Numbered from the stretch's first letter, positions 1 through 8,635 are shown. The stretch is 64,000 nucleotides of DNA from Pseudomonadota bacterium (GCA_023391815.1 JAEWAF010000134.1:14550-78549); one strand, 5' to 3'. The notes: a model not told the origin generated them from the letters alone. Numbers and translations: made by a program.

Positions 1-850
1 CGGCCTTGTCGAGCAGCGCGAAGGCTTCGGCGATCAACTCACGACGCCATAAGCGCCGATCCTGATCATCCATCAACACGATGTTCTGATCCGCATCGAG
101 CCGCGCCGGTGCCCGCGCATGTTGTAACAGCAGCAACGCATTGAGACCGAGGATCTCGGGATTGCCACGAAACAGCCGCAGCAACAACCGAGACAGACGA
201 ATGGCCTCCTCGCACAGCGGCTCGCGAATGTGCAGCTCGCCGCCGCTCGCCGAATACCCTTCGTTGAAGAGCAAATAGATCATCGCGGCGACCGTGGACA
301 AGCGCTCCGCCCGCTCCACCGCTCCCGGCGTTTCGAACGGCACATCCGCTTGTGAGATGCGACGCTTCGCGCGAGTGATCCGCTGCTCCATCGCCGCTTC
401 GCCGACGAGGAAGGCGCGCGCGATCTCCTGCACCGACAAGCCCGAAACGATTCGCAGCGCCAACGCGATTTGTTGTGTGGCCGGCAAGTCCGGGTGGCAG
501 CACACGAATAACAGGCGAAGCACGTCGTCGCGGTAATCTTCGCTATCGAGTCGGTCGGCCATGGCTGTCTCGGCGTCGTCGGTGTCGGAAAGGACTTCCT
601 CATCGGGCAGCGCCTGCTGCTTGCTGCGCCGACGTGCCTCGTCGAGCGCGAAATTGCGTCCGACCAGAATCAGCCAGGCCGCCGGATCGCGAGGCGGACC
701 GTTGACCGGCCACTTCTGCAAGGCGCGCAGGCACGCCTCCTGAAATGCCTCTTCGGCGGTCTCCAGATTTCGGAAGTAGCGCAGCAGCGCCGCGACCGCC
801 TGTGGCCGCGCTCCAGTAATCGCCGCGTCGATCCAGCTCAAGTCGCTCAC
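1..850 (-). CDS. ECF RNA polymerase sigma factor, DUF6596 type (3' end outside window)
   Basis: The protein starts at a GTG at 850 and runs off the left edge after about 283 codons. The N-terminus carries a sigma-70 region 2 (ETAEEAFQEACLRALQKWP, then AAWLILVGRNFALDEARRRS). A region 4 helix-turn-helix follows (LPATQQIALALRIVSGLSVQ, EIARAFLVGEAAMEQRI). The C-terminal half has FNEGYSASGGELHIREPLCE, which is typical of the long ECF sigmas with a DUF6596/SnoaL-like extension rather than of short ECFs. The YCII gene ends 7 bp upstream, so the two are almost certainly co-transcribed; this pairing is well known for the family. The target regulon is unknown. Identity of the family is firm, function is not. 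Confidence 0.88.
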   Translation of the reverse strand, partial: MSDLSWIDAAITGARPQAVAALLRYFRNLETAEEAFQEACLRALQKWPVNGPPRDPAAWLILVGRNFALDEARRRSKQQALPDEEVLSDTDDAETAMADRLDSEDYRDDVLRLLFVCCHPDLPATQQIALALRIVSGLSVQEIARAFLVGEAAMEQRITRAKRRISQADVPFETPGAVERAERLSTVAAMIYLLFNEGYSASGGELHIREPLCEEAIRLSRLLLRLFRGNPEILGLNALLLLQHARAPARLDADQNIVLMDDQDRRLWRRELIAEAFALLDKA

Positions 851-857
851 ACGTGAC

Positions 858-1232
858 TCACTTCGCCGCGGCGCTCTTGAGCACACCGGGATCGAAAAAC
901 TGCACCGGACGGATTTCCATGCAACCCGGCTCGTGCACCAGCTCGCGCGCGGCGGCGATGACTTCATCCAGGGTGTCGCAATCGAACAGATAGAAGCCGA
1001 GCATCTGCTCTTTGGTCTCGGCGAACGGTCCGTCGAGCACCACCTTCTCGCGCCCGGTGCGTACCGTCGTCGCGGTGGTGGTCGGCATGAGACGCGCGAC
1101 CGGCCCCAGCTTGCCCTTGGCGGCGAACTTGGCGATCACGCCTTGATGGTGCGCCATCACGGCGTCGTCTTTTTCCTTCGACCACGCGCCGACCACCGAT
1201 TCGGAGTTGTAGCAAATGACCGCATACAGCAT
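858..1232 (-). CDS. YCII/DGPF-domain protein
   Basis: A 124-residue protein that begins MLYAVICYNSESVVGAWSKE behind a strong ribosome site (AAGGAGCAACAC before the ATG). It shows the YCII-related ferredoxin-like fold signature: a conserved DGPFAETKEQMLGFYLFDCD and a C-terminal EIRPVQFF. Proteins of this family are habitually encoded beside ECF sigma factors of the type found immediately downstream (7 bp away), and are thought to act with or under them; the biochemical role is not established. The longer upstream reading frame lacks a ribosome site and runs into the neighbouring gene, so the internal ATG was chosen. Confidence 0.85.
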   Translation of the reverse strand: MLYAVICYNSESVVGAWSKEKDDAVMAHHQGVIAKFAAKGKLGPVARLMPTTTATTVRTGREKVVLDGPFAETKEQMLGFYLFDCDTLDEVIAAARELVHEPGCMEIRPVQFFDPGVLKSAAAK

Positions 1233-1314
1233 GTGTTGCTCCTTATGTGTTTCAAGGACGCAGCAGTATGACGGATTCCGACATCCGCCCGAGCGGGCGG
1301 TTCGGAGGCGTCGA

Positions 1315-1572
1315 TCAGTCGCAGGCGACGGCCGCGAGGACGACGGGCAACTCGTTGATCTTGGAGACGACGACGCGAAAGCCGTCATCGGCCAGCTCGG
1401 TCGGGTCGAGCTCGATCTGGATCTGGAGGTATTCGTCGCCGAGCCGTTCGCTGGCGACCGTGCGTGGGATGAGGTTACGCGCCTGGAAGAACTGCAGCAC
1501 ACGGACCAGTGCGCCTGGATCCGCTTCCACCACCGCTTTGAGCCGCAGAGCTGCGGCATTGCCGACTTGCAT
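1315..1572 (-). CDS. Small ACT-domain-like protein
   Basis: An 85-residue protein from the ATG at 1572 (GAGGCGATCAATC before it). The sequence LRLKAVVEADPGALVRVLQF followed by RTVASERLGDEYLQIQIEL has the pattern of a single ACT domain, like the small regulatory subunit of acetolactate synthase (IlvM/IlvH N-terminus). No catalytic acetolactate synthase subunit is nearby, so it may be a free-standing amino-acid sensor. It reads towards the YCII/sigma pair, with about 80 bp between. ACT assignment is by pattern only. Confidence 0.6.
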   Translation of the reverse strand: MQVGNAAALRLKAVVEADPGALVRVLQFFQARNLIPRTVASERLGDEYLQIQIELDPTELADDGFRVVVSKINELPVVLAAVACD

Positions 1573-1704
1573 GATTGATCGCCTCTGAGTCACCTGGATT
1601 CGCAATTCGCATCGACACCCCGGCATCCGCGGATGCCGGGCGGCGAATTTGAATCCCGATGATTCGGTGGGCGGTCATATGCGCGGCAGTGTATCCCAGC
1701 TGTC

Positions 1705-2328
1705 TCAGCTCCGGAAGTTGCCCAGGATCAACCCGACTGCGGTATCGGCAATGGATTTCAACGTCGTCCGCGACTCGCCGGTACGGGCCCGAATCGCGAT
1801 CGTGTGCAGGACCGATGAGGCAATCAGGGCGAGCGCGGCAGGATCGGCGGAGGCGTCGAGCTCACCGGCGGTCTTTGCATAACTCAGCCGCAACTCGATC
1901 GCCCGCTCGAAGCCTCGCAGTCCGGCCAACATTTTCTTCCCTACTTCGGGGTCTTGAGCTGCCTCGGTGGTGGCTGTGGAAATCAAGTAGCAGCCCCGCG
2001 GCTCGCCTTCCTGGAAGTAGCTGGCAATGGCGTTTTCATAGAACCGCTTCAGCTCTTCTTCCAGCGGGCGCTCGCCGCTCAAACTCCGCGCGATGGATGC
2101 ATCGGACGCGGCGATATAGCGCTCCAGCGTCTGCATATAAAGCGAACGTTTGTCACCGAACGCGGCGTACATGCTCGGCCGGTTCATGTCGGTGGCATCG
2201 CTCAGGACATCGAGCGATGTACCCGAATACCCCTGGCGCCAGAACGCGTCGCGCGCGCCAGTCAATGCGGTCGCCGGATCGTAGGCTCGTGGCCGCCCGC
2301 GAGCTCGCGTTGGCTTTTTATGTACCAT
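1705..2328 (-). CDS. TetR/AcrR-family regulator
   Basis: A 207-residue protein from the ATG at 2328 (MVHKKPTRARGRPRAYDPAT). The N-terminal TetR helix-turn-helix spans roughly residues 15-60 (SGTSLDVLSDATDMNRPSMY, then AAFGDKRSLY), and the C-terminal part is of the TetR_C AcrR-like type with a GCYLISTATTEAAQDPEV segment. It is divergent from the glutathione S-transferase gene, whose start lies 86 bp away, and a TetR-like operator sits between them. The usual inference is that it represses the transferase and itself until an electrophile or lipophilic ligand binds. Confidence 0.85.
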   Translation of the reverse strand: MVHKKPTRARGRPRAYDPATALTGARDAFWRQGYSGTSLDVLSDATDMNRPSMYAAFGDKRSLYMQTLERYIAASDASIARSLSGERPLEEELKRFYENAIASYFQEGEPRGCYLISTATTEAAQDPEVGKKMLAGLRGFERAIELRLSYAKTAGELDASADPAALALIASSVLHTIAIRARTGESRTTLKSIADTAVGLILGNFRS

Positions 2329-2374
2329 GTCGCACAAAAATACTTGACCGTGGCCGGCCCGTCGACGAATTATA

Positions 2375-2386
2375 TATCGGTCGGTA
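2375..2386. promoter_or_regulatory. Candidate TetR operator between regulator and GST
   Basis: The sequence TATCGGTCGGTA lies midway between the divergent TetR and GST starts, within the AT-rich stretch that probably holds the promoters. It resembles the ACCGACCGGT-type half-sites used by AcrR-like TetR proteins. Assignment rests on position and resemblance only. Confidence 0.4.
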
Positions 2387-2414
2387 CAAAAACCCACCGA
2401 ACCGGAGTTTCGTC

Positions 2415-3050
2415 ATGAATCTGTATTTCTCACCCCTGGCCTGCTCGCTCGCCACCCGCATCGCGCTGTATGAAGCGGGCGCCTCGGCTCAGTTCACGCA
2501 GGTGGATCTCAAGACCAAACGTGTGCTCCAGAGCGGACGTGACTTCTCTGAAATCAATCGCCTGGGGCAGGTGCCGGTGCTGGCCATCGACGAGCAGACC
2601 TTGCTCACCGAAAACACCGCGATTCTGCAATTCGTGGCCGACCGCTTTCCCGACGCGCAGCTCGCGCCGACCTCGGGATTGCCACGCGCGCGCCTGTTGC
2701 AATGGCTGGGCTTCATCACCACCGAATTGCACAAGGCCATCTATACGCAACTGCTGGATCGCAAGGCGTCGGAAGTCGTGAAGGAGTATTCACGCGCGAG
2801 AATCCCGTCGCGCTTCGCGATACTTCAAGATCGTTTCTCCGCGCACGAGTTCGCGCTCGATCGATTTTCCATCGTCGACGCGTACCTGACGACCATCTTG
2901 AACTGGAGCGGCGCGAGCGGTATCGACCTGCAGGAGTGGCCGGCGATCAACAGCTACTTGCAGCGGATGATGCAGCGACCGAGCGTGGCGCGAGCCTTGA
3001 ACGAAGAGCTGGCGTTGTACAAAGAGGAGCTGCGACGGCAGGCGAGCTGA
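2415..3050 (+). CDS. Glutathione S-transferase, beta-class type
   Basis: A 211-residue cytosolic GST. The N-terminal thioredoxin-fold domain begins MNLYFSPLACSLATRIALYE with a cysteine at position 10, the hallmark of bacterial beta-class enzymes. The glutathione-binding cis-proline motif (GQVPVLAIDEQTLLTENTAI) is intact, and an all-helical C-terminal domain ends RPSVARALNEE. It would conjugate or reduce electrophiles with glutathione. The divergent TetR gene probably controls it. The start at 2415 is fixed by the conserved N-terminus. Confidence 0.88.
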   Translation: MNLYFSPLACSLATRIALYEAGASAQFTQVDLKTKRVLQSGRDFSEINRLGQVPVLAIDEQTLLTENTAILQFVADRFPDAQLAPTSGLPRARLLQWLGFITTELHKAIYTQLLDRKASEVVKEYSRARIPSRFAILQDRFSAHEFALDRFSIVDAYLTTILNWSGASGIDLQEWPAINSYLQRMMQRPSVARALNEELALYKEELRRQAS

Positions 3051-3139
3051 GCGTACGACGATCGGCGACGCAGGATCATCGACCCGCTGCGCGTCACTGC
3101 GACGAATCAGGTCGATGCCGGCCGGAGCTGAGCTGGCGA

Positions 3140-3397
3140 TTACGCCTTGCTCTTCTCCGGCAGCGCCACGGTGAACTCCAGCACCTCGTGGCCGTCCTCT
3201 TTCTCGAGGTTCATCTGCACGGCGTCCGGATCCACATTGATGTATTTGCGGATCACTTCCAGCAGCTCACGGCGCAGCGTCGGCAAGTAGTCCGGACCGC
3301 CTCGCGCGGAACGTTCCTGGGCAACGATGATACGCAGCCGTTCTTTGGCCACGTTCGCGGTCGGCTGGGAGCGGCGGAAAAAAGCGAGCAGTCCCAT
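3140..3397 (-). CDS. minE: Cell division topological specificity factor MinE
   Basis: An 85-residue protein from the ATG at 3397, preceded by GGAGG. It has the N-terminal amphipathic segment MGLLAFFRRSQPTANVAKER, the MinD-contact helix ERLRIIVAQERSARGGPDYL and the C-terminal dimerisation part LLEVIRKYINVDPDAVQMNL. MinE drives release of MinC/MinD from mid-cell and so sets pole-to-pole oscillation. It is the last gene of minCDE, starting 2 bp after the minD stop. Confidence 0.97.
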   Translation of the reverse strand: MGLLAFFRRSQPTANVAKERLRIIVAQERSARGGPDYLPTLRRELLEVIRKYINVDPDAVQMNLEKEDGHEVLEFTVALPEKSKA

Positions 3398-3399
3398 TC

Positions 3400-4212
3400 T
3401 CAACCTCCGAACATGCGGGCCAGGAAGCCCTTCTTGGGTTCTTCGAGGAACCGCAGCTGTCGGGTTTCGCCAAGCAGGCGACCGACGGCGTCTTCATAAG
3501 CCTTGGACACGTCGCTCTGGTCGTTGAGGATCACCGGCGTACCGGCGTTGGACGCCGACAGCACATCCGGCGACTCCGGAATCACCCCGATGACATCGAG
3601 GCCGAGGATCTCCTTCACGTCCGTGACGCTCATCATCTCGCCGGTGGTGACACGGCGCGGGCTGTAGCGGGTGAGCAGCAGATGTTCCTTCACCTTCTCC
3701 TCGCCCTTCTCGGAGCGCTGCGTCTTGCTGGCGAGCAGGCCGAGGATGCGGTCGGAGTCACGCACCGAGGAAACTTCCGGGTTCACCACGACGATGGCGC
3801 GATCGGCGTAGTACATCGCGAGGTGCGCGCCCTTCTCGATACCGGCGGGCGAGTCGCAGATGATGTAGTCGAAACCGTCTTCGATCAGATCGTCGAACAC
3901 CTTGCGCACGCCTTCCATCGACAGCGCGTCCTTGTCGCGCGTCTGCGAGGCGGCCAGCACGAACAGAGTCTCGATGCGCTTGTCCTTGATCAACGCCTGC
4001 TTGAGGGTGCAATCGCCCTGGATGACGTTGACGAAGTCGTAAACGACGCGGCGCTCGCATCCCATGATGAGGTCGAGGTTGCGCAGGCCGATATCGAAAT
4101 CGATGACGGCGACGCGTTTGCCTCGGCGCGCCAGGCCGCAAGCGACGCTGGCGGATGTGGTCGTCTTGCCGACGCCCCCCTTGCCGGAAGTTACAACGAT
4201 GATTTCAGTCAA
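3400..4212 (-). CDS. minD: Septum site-determining ATPase MinD
   Basis: A 270-residue ParA/MinD-type ATPase. The deviant Walker A motif GKGGVGKTT occupies residues 10-18 (K11 and K16), followed by the DFDIGLRNLDL switch region and the DSPAGIE Walker B region. The C-terminal amphipathic membrane-targeting sequence is FLEEPKKGFLARMFGG. It dimerises with ATP on the membrane, recruits MinC and is displaced by MinE. It lies between minC (68 bp upstream) and minE (2 bp downstream) in the canonical order. Confidence 0.98.
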   Translation of the reverse strand: MTEIIVVTSGKGGVGKTTTSASVACGLARRGKRVAVIDFDIGLRNLDLIMGCERRVVYDFVNVIQGDCTLKQALIKDKRIETLFVLAASQTRDKDALSMEGVRKVFDDLIEDGFDYIICDSPAGIEKGAHLAMYYADRAIVVVNPEVSSVRDSDRILGLLASKTQRSEKGEEKVKEHLLLTRYSPRRVTTGEMMSVTDVKEILGLDVIGVIPESPDVLSASNAGTPVILNDQSDVSKAYEDAVGRLLGETRQLRFLEEPKKGFLARMFGG

Positions 4213-4280
4213 AGTGAGAGTCTCCTTGCGGATAGTTTGAAATTCTTCAGTTCGAGAGAAGGACTGGGCGGACCGGCACT

Positions 4281-5030
4281 TCAGCCACCGATGCGGGCGA
4301 AGCGCAGATCGTCGCCGTCCAGCCAGGCTTGCACGGGCTTGCCGACCAGCTCCGGCGGCAAGGTCTCGAACACCCGGAACACGCCGGCGATGGAGATCAG
4401 CTCGGCATGGAATTCCTGGCAGAACACGCGCGCGGTGACTTCGCCCCGAGCCCCGGCCACGGCACGACCGCGCAGCGTTCCATAGATATGTACACAGCCA
4501 TCGGCAATCACTTCAGCGCCGGCACCCACCGTCGCGGTGACCACCAGATCCGAGTTGCGCGCGTAAACGCGCTGCCCCGAGCGAACCGGCTGATGCTGCA
4601 TCAATGACGGTGGATGCAACACCGGCGCTTCGGCGGGCGGCGCTGCCTTGGGCACTTCCTTGACCGGCGGCTGCACCGGCGTGGCCTTGCCCTGAACGCG
4701 AAACTGCGTGAGCACCGGAACATCCAGGGAACGAGCCAGCGCGTCGACCGCCGCTGTTCCATGGGCTAGACCGACCGTGAGCATGCCGGCGCGACGCACG
4801 GCATCGAACACACCGCGCATCTCGCTCGTCGACGGCTCCTTTTCCAGCGCGCTCAGGTCCAGACAGACCGCGGTCCGCTCGAAAAACTGCGGGGCCGAGG
4901 CGACGCGACCGGTCAGCTCATCGAGGATGATGCCGGCGTCGGTGGTGCGGATCCGCACCTGTGCCAGACCCACCTGGCCAAAACGGATTTCAACGGCTGG
5001 TTCTCGCACAGCTTCGAGGGGTTTATGCAT
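4281..5030 (-). CDS. minC: Septum site-determining protein MinC
   Basis: A 249-residue FtsZ-assembly inhibitor from the ATG at 5030 (MHKPLEAVREPAVEIRFGQV). The N-terminal FtsZ-antagonist domain (about 1-110) is joined by a proline/alanine-rich linker (KEVPKAAPPAEAPVLHPP) to the C-terminal beta-helix domain (SGQRVYARNSDLVVTATVGA, then GCVHIYGTLRGRAVAGARG), which binds MinD. The reading frame continues upstream of 5030, but that part reads through the intergenic region and lacks any homology pattern. First gene of minCDE. Confidence 0.95.
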   Translation of the reverse strand: MHKPLEAVREPAVEIRFGQVGLAQVRIRTTDAGIILDELTGRVASAPQFFERTAVCLDLSALEKEPSTSEMRGVFDAVRRAGMLTVGLAHGTAAVDALARSLDVPVLTQFRVQGKATPVQPPVKEVPKAAPPAEAPVLHPPSLMQHQPVRSGQRVYARNSDLVVTATVGAGAEVIADGCVHIYGTLRGRAVAGARGEVTARVFCQEFHAELISIAGVFRVFETLPPELVGKPVQAWLDGDDLRFARIGG

Positions 5031-5247
5031 CGCTGAGGTTCGCACGGGCTGGGATTGCCGAGGCGAAGTGTAACGGATGCTGTGCCCCCTGCGTGCGCCG
5101 ATGCAAACTGTCGTGCGGCGTCGACAACGGTTTTTTATATCGCATGGAACGTTGAGCCGCCCCGGTTCGTCATTCCTCGGGCCTGGCGGTGGCTCGGACG
5201 CCGTTAGAATTTTTGACCGGCAAAGATGCCCATCGGCAGGTACTCGC

Positions 5248-6051
5248 ATGCCAATGACGCCGCTTCTGTGGACCGGAGGTTGGGACTCCACCTTTCGGTT
5301 GCTCTGTCTGCTGCTTCGTGAGCAGCGCGAGGTTCAGCCTTACTACATCCTCGACAGCCTGGACTATCGGCCCGCCGTCCCCGCCGAGCGCGAAGCCATG
5401 CGCCTGATCCGTCAGGCCCTGCTGAAGCGCTGGCCCGACGCGGCTGCCAGGCTGGCCGACACCATCGAATGCCGGCTCGCCGACATCGACGCGGACACCG
5501 AGACCCAGCGTTACTACGAGCATTGCCTCGCCGTCGGCTTCATCGGCGGCCAGTACGAATGGCTGGCGCGCTACTGCCGCCAGCACGGCATCGAAGGCAT
5601 GGAGCTGTCGATCCATCGCGACGACAAGGCCCGGGAGCTGCTCGCCGGGCTGATCGCTCCGAACCGTTACCAGCTCGATGCTCGGTTCGCCGGCGATTGC
5701 CGTTACGAGCTGTTCAAGTCGTTTCGGTTTCCGCTGTTCGATCAGACCAAGCGCCAGATGCAGTCGGAAGCGCGCGCCGGCGGCTTCGACGAGCTCATGA
5801 AACTCACGTGGTTCTGTCACCGCCCGCGCCGGGGACAACCGTGCGGAACCTGCAATCCCTGCATTTACACCATCGAGGAAGGCTTGGGAGAACGGGTGCC
5901 GCCGAGCGGGCGGTTGCGATATCACCTGCGTGTCGCGCCCCGCATCCGTCATTGGCTGACTCGTCATCCCGATCTGTACATGCGCGTGCGTTCGCTGTAT
6001 CGCCGATTGCGATCTTCTTCGATGGCGCCGCCGCGAGCGTCCCCGACGTGA
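5248..6051 (+). CDS. QueC-like PP-loop protein with C-terminal Cys cluster
   Basis: A 267-residue protein, start ATG at 5248 behind GGCAGG. Near the N-terminus, LLWTGGWDSTFRLLCLLL is a PP-loop (SGGxDS-type) ATP pyrophosphatase signature with T replacing the first S. Near residues 200-215, CHRPRRGQPCGTCNPC matches the zinc-binding cysteine pattern of 7-cyano-7-deazaguanine synthase (QueC). No other queuosine gene is near and the overall sequence is divergent, so a different adenylation substrate is possible. It is divergent from minC. The basic C-terminal tail (RVRSLYRRLRSSSMAPPRAS) is unusual for QueC. Confidence 0.7.
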   Translation: MPMTPLLWTGGWDSTFRLLCLLLREQREVQPYYILDSLDYRPAVPAEREAMRLIRQALLKRWPDAAARLADTIECRLADIDADTETQRYYEHCLAVGFIGGQYEWLARYCRQHGIEGMELSIHRDDKARELLAGLIAPNRYQLDARFAGDCRYELFKSFRFPLFDQTKRQMQSEARAGGFDELMKLTWFCHRPRRGQPCGTCNPCIYTIEEGLGERVPPSGRLRYHLRVAPRIRHWLTRHPDLYMRVRSLYRRLRSSSMAPPRASPT

Positions 6052-6132
6052 GGTTTGCTTAAGTTATTGACAGCGGCTGGCGGGTTTTCGGCGTACGGTG
6101 GGCACCAGTAACGAACCACCGGAGACGACACC

Positions 6133-6957
6133 ATGACCGCCACTCAGAAAGACAAAGCCGCCGCCTTCCGAGCCCTACATGAACAACCCCGCGCGTTCGT
6201 TATCGCCAACGCATGGGACGCGGGCTCGGCGATGCTGCTCGCCGGGCTCGGCTTCCCCGCGATTGCGACGTCCAGCGCCGCGAGCGCCAATACCCTCGGT
6301 CGAAAAGACGGCAAGATCACCCGCGAGCAGGCGCTCACTCATGCCAAGGTGCTCGTCGAGGCCGTCGACGTGCCGGTGTCGGCGGATCTGGAGAACGGCT
6401 TCGGACACTCGCCCAGCCACGTCGCTGAAACCATCCGTCTCGCCGCGCAGACCGGACTGGCGGGCGGATCGATCGAAGATCACACCGGGGATGCGACCAA
6501 ACCGATTTATGACTTCGACCAGGCGGTCGAGCGAGTCAGCGCGGCGGCGGAAGCGGTGAAGGCACTCGGCACACCGTTCATCCTCACCGCTCGTTGCGAA
6601 AACTTCCTGCACGGCCATCCGGATCTCGACGACACGATCAAACGACTGCAGGCGTTCGAGAAGGCGGGCGCCGATGTGCTGTTCGCGCCGGGCTTGCCGG
6701 ATTTGAAGGCGGTGCGAGCGGTGTGCTCCTCCCTATCCAAACCCGTCAACTTCATGGTCGCCATCCCCGGCCGCTCGTTCAGCGTGGCGGAGTTGCAGGA
6801 CGCCGGCGTGCGGAGAATCAGCCTGGCGTCGTCGTTACATCGCGCGGCGATGAGTGCGGCTTATAACGCGGCGCGTGAGGTGCTCGATAAGGGAACATTC
6901 GAGTTTTTGAATGGACTGGTGAGCCCGCAAGAAATCAACAAGCACCTGCGCGGATAA
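6133..6957 (+). CDS. Isocitrate lyase/PEP mutase family enzyme
   Basis: A 274-residue TIM-barrel protein with the metal-binding signatures of the superfamily: SADLENGFG, the GGSIEDHTGD loop and ARCENFLHGHPDLDD. The class includes 2-methylisocitrate lyases, oxaloacetate decarboxylases and PEP mutases, all cleaving or rearranging 2-oxoacid C-C or P-C bonds. No KKCGH catalytic loop is visible, which argues against a true isocitrate lyase. A ribosome site CCGGAGACGACACC precedes the ATG. It is followed 6 bp later by a small conserved gene and they are probably co-transcribed. Confidence 0.8.
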   Translation: MTATQKDKAAAFRALHEQPRAFVIANAWDAGSAMLLAGLGFPAIATSSAASANTLGRKDGKITREQALTHAKVLVEAVDVPVSADLENGFGHSPSHVAETIRLAAQTGLAGGSIEDHTGDATKPIYDFDQAVERVSAAAEAVKALGTPFILTARCENFLHGHPDLDDTIKRLQAFEKAGADVLFAPGLPDLKAVRAVCSSLSKPVNFMVAIPGRSFSVAELQDAGVRRISLASSLHRAAMSAAYNAAREVLDKGTFEFLNGLVSPQEINKHLRG

Positions 6958-6962
6958 CCCCC

Positions 6963-7457
6963 ATGACGCTTCCCCTTCAGGATTCCGCCCCCAAGGATTT
7001 CGACTTCATCATTGGCGACTGGACGGTGAAGCACCAGCGTCTGAATGAACGCCTGGCTGGCTGCACCTCATGGACGGAGTTCTCCGGCCGTTCTTCCACC
7101 CGCAAGACGCTGGGCGGCTTCGGCAACATCGAAGACAATATCTTGTGCTTCCCCGAAGAAACATTCCGCGCGATCGCAGTTCGCTCTTACTGCGCCAAGA
7201 GCGGCACGTGGTCTATCTGGTGGCTGGATGGTCGGAATCCGACGCAACTCGATAGGCCGGTCATTGGGAAGTTCACGGGAAGCACTGGGCTGTTCTATAC
7301 AGATGACGTCTTCGAGGGCCGGCCGATCAAGATCCGTTTCATCTGGTCCTGTGCACCGAATGAGGATCCGCGCTGGGAGCAGGCCTTTTCATCCGACAAC
7401 GGCACGACTTGGGAAACCAACTGGATCATGCAGTTCACAGCGGCCAGCGATGCCTGA
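6963..7457 (+). CDS. Conserved protein, DUF1579-like
   Basis: A 164-residue soluble protein. The opening DFDFIIGDWTVKHQRLNERL, the aromatic-rich GTWSIWWLDGRNPTQLDRP core and the closing EQAFSSDNGTTWETNWIM follow the pattern of the DUF1579/lipocalin-like family of small beta-barrels. No catalytic function can be assigned. It lies 6 bp behind the PEP mutase-family gene. Its stop codon coincides with the left end of the direct repeat that bounds the Rhs island. Confidence 0.6.
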   Translation: MTLPLQDSAPKDFDFIIGDWTVKHQRLNERLAGCTSWTEFSGRSSTRKTLGGFGNIEDNILCFPEETFRAIAVRSYCAKSGTWSIWWLDGRNPTQLDRPVIGKFTGSTGLFYTDDVFEGRPIKIRFIWSCAPNEDPRWEQAFSSDNGTTWETNWIMQFTAASDA

Positions 7458-7577
7458 CTTTGTTCATCGAGAAGGACCTGCCTCGGCGGCGCGAGCCACC
7501 GAGGCATCTTCTTCGCAGGCGTGTGGAGCGAAGGCAGTACTTCCCGCCCAGCACTTCGCCGTTTCCTCCGCCGACAG
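7456..7577. repeat. Left direct repeat of the Rhs island (degenerate bactofilin 3' end)
   Basis: This 122-bp stretch aligns end to end, with a few single-base gaps, to 12621-12743. A 24-bp block (7488-7511) is identical to 12652-12675, and CGTGTGGAGCGAAGGCAGT and TTCCCGCCCAGCAC are also shared. In the right copy this sequence encodes the last residues and stop of a bactofilin plus its downstream hairpin. Here the coding frame is broken, so this copy is the derived one. The 11-bp-arm hairpin with a GCGA loop at 7480-7505 is retained with one arm mismatch. Confidence 0.8.
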
Positions 7578-7580
7578 GCT

Positions 7581-8138
7581 TCACCGTTCGACCACCCCCA
7601 CCAGCGCGAGAAAGTCGCGAATGTGGTCATCAAGCAACCGCCAGAGCGATTCCACAGACTCACACTCTGTGTCCGAGACGATGGCCTCTTGGTTGGTAGC
7701 CAAGTCCAAAACAATGAACTCGACCATCCCTGTACCCCACACCGTGACGCTTGCGACGTGAGTGCGCGTTTCGAAAGCAGCGGTCGCCTTATTCAGATTC
7801 GGTGCATTCGGAAGCCTCAGCTGAGTGGTCATCCCGTCCTTCTGCCACGTTTTTTGGCGAACCTCGTACCATCTGCGAAGTTCATCCGGTGCATTCATTT
7901 GAATCATTGCGCAACCCCAACGGCGCAGGTCATCGGGACTCTGCACACCGTCCAAGTGATATTGAGTGCCGGCGGCATTCGGCGAATAGAGAACGTCGCC
8001 ATAGGGCAAGTAAACGTAGCGCGGGAAGGGCTCGGTGAGTGGCGCTCCAAGCCAATCGAGTGCTGAACGCCACCAACTCGTTCCACCGACTGTGCTAACG
8101 ATCGGGAGCGATCGAAGCTGCCGAACTACCTTGTCCGT
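7581..8138 (-). pseudogene. Orphan Rhs-associated module 4 (toxin-tail or immunity fragment, no proper start)
   Basis: An open minus-strand frame runs from just after a TGA at 8139-8141 to a stop at 7581. It reads SLPIVSTVGGTSWWRSALDW, then PFPRYVYLPYGDVLYS, and ends with an acidic stretch (LWRLLDDHIRDFLALVGVVE). The segment VSTVGG is encoded by the same 18 bp that occur in the main rhs gene at the toxin junction, so the left part was joined at that point. The only start codon in frame is a TTG at 8009 inside the conserved part. The function of the 140-residue C-terminal portion is not recognised; an immunity protein is plausible. Confidence 0.5.
8083..8100. repeat. 18-bp Rhs toxin-junction repeat, copy 1
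   Basis: The sequence CCACCGACTGTGCTAACG is identical to 11595-11612 and in the same orientation. On the minus strand it encodes VSTVG in both places. It marks the boundary where different C-terminal modules follow, as expected for homology-driven exchange of Rhs toxin tips. Confidence 0.75.
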
Positions 8139-8635
8139 TCATAGAGCTCGATGAGTGCCCGGCGAGTTTCCTCAAGCACATCGGCGACTTCACCTCGCTG
8201 CAAAGCTACGATGCTAATCTCCTGATATGGATCGCGAGCAAACATTACCCTGCTCGTAGTTGCATCTTCCACCACAAAAGCCTTCCACTGATCAAAGACA
8301 TCGACAGGTGGGAGAATATTGTGCTTAGTCCAGTTCTCGTGTTCTACGGCCTCCTGATCGTCGAGTGATGCGGCGCCGAAGAGCGCGGTATCGAGCAGCC
8401 GAAAGTCTTGGATCGGAAGCGCTCGATACAGCCGGTCGCTTATTCGGTCCGACACACCCTTCGTTGTTTCTTCAAGCTGAAATAGAACATCTCGAAGCGA
8501 CGTTCCAAGATCGTACTCACCGATCATTCGGCCGCCGCACCAATAGCAGAAACGACCAAACATCCACTCTCCACCGGAGTCTGGGTTGAGTTCGTACTGC
8601 GTCGCGAACCGATCCGTCCTTCCGATGATTGTCAT
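8126..8635 (-). CDS. Imm42-like immunity protein
   Basis: A 169-residue soluble protein. The N-terminus MTIIGRTDRFATQYELNPDS, then EWMFGRFCYWCGGRMIGEYD and LGTSLRDVLFQLEE, has the pattern of the Imm42 family of polymorphic-toxin immunity proteins. The ATG at 8635 is preferred to that at 8638 because it leaves 5 bases behind GGGGG. The same frame is open for a further 264 bp upstream, where it encodes a toxin-like tail, so the immunity gene is fused in frame to its former toxin. It would neutralise a cognate toxin that is no longer complete here. Confidence 0.6.
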   Translation of the reverse strand: MTIIGRTDRFATQYELNPDSGGEWMFGRFCYWCGGRMIGEYDLGTSLRDVLFQLEETTKGVSDRISDRLYRALPIQDFRLLDTALFGAASLDDQEAVEHENWTKHNILPPVDVFDQWKAFVVEDATTSRVMFARDPYQEISIVALQRGEVADVLEETRRALIELYERTR

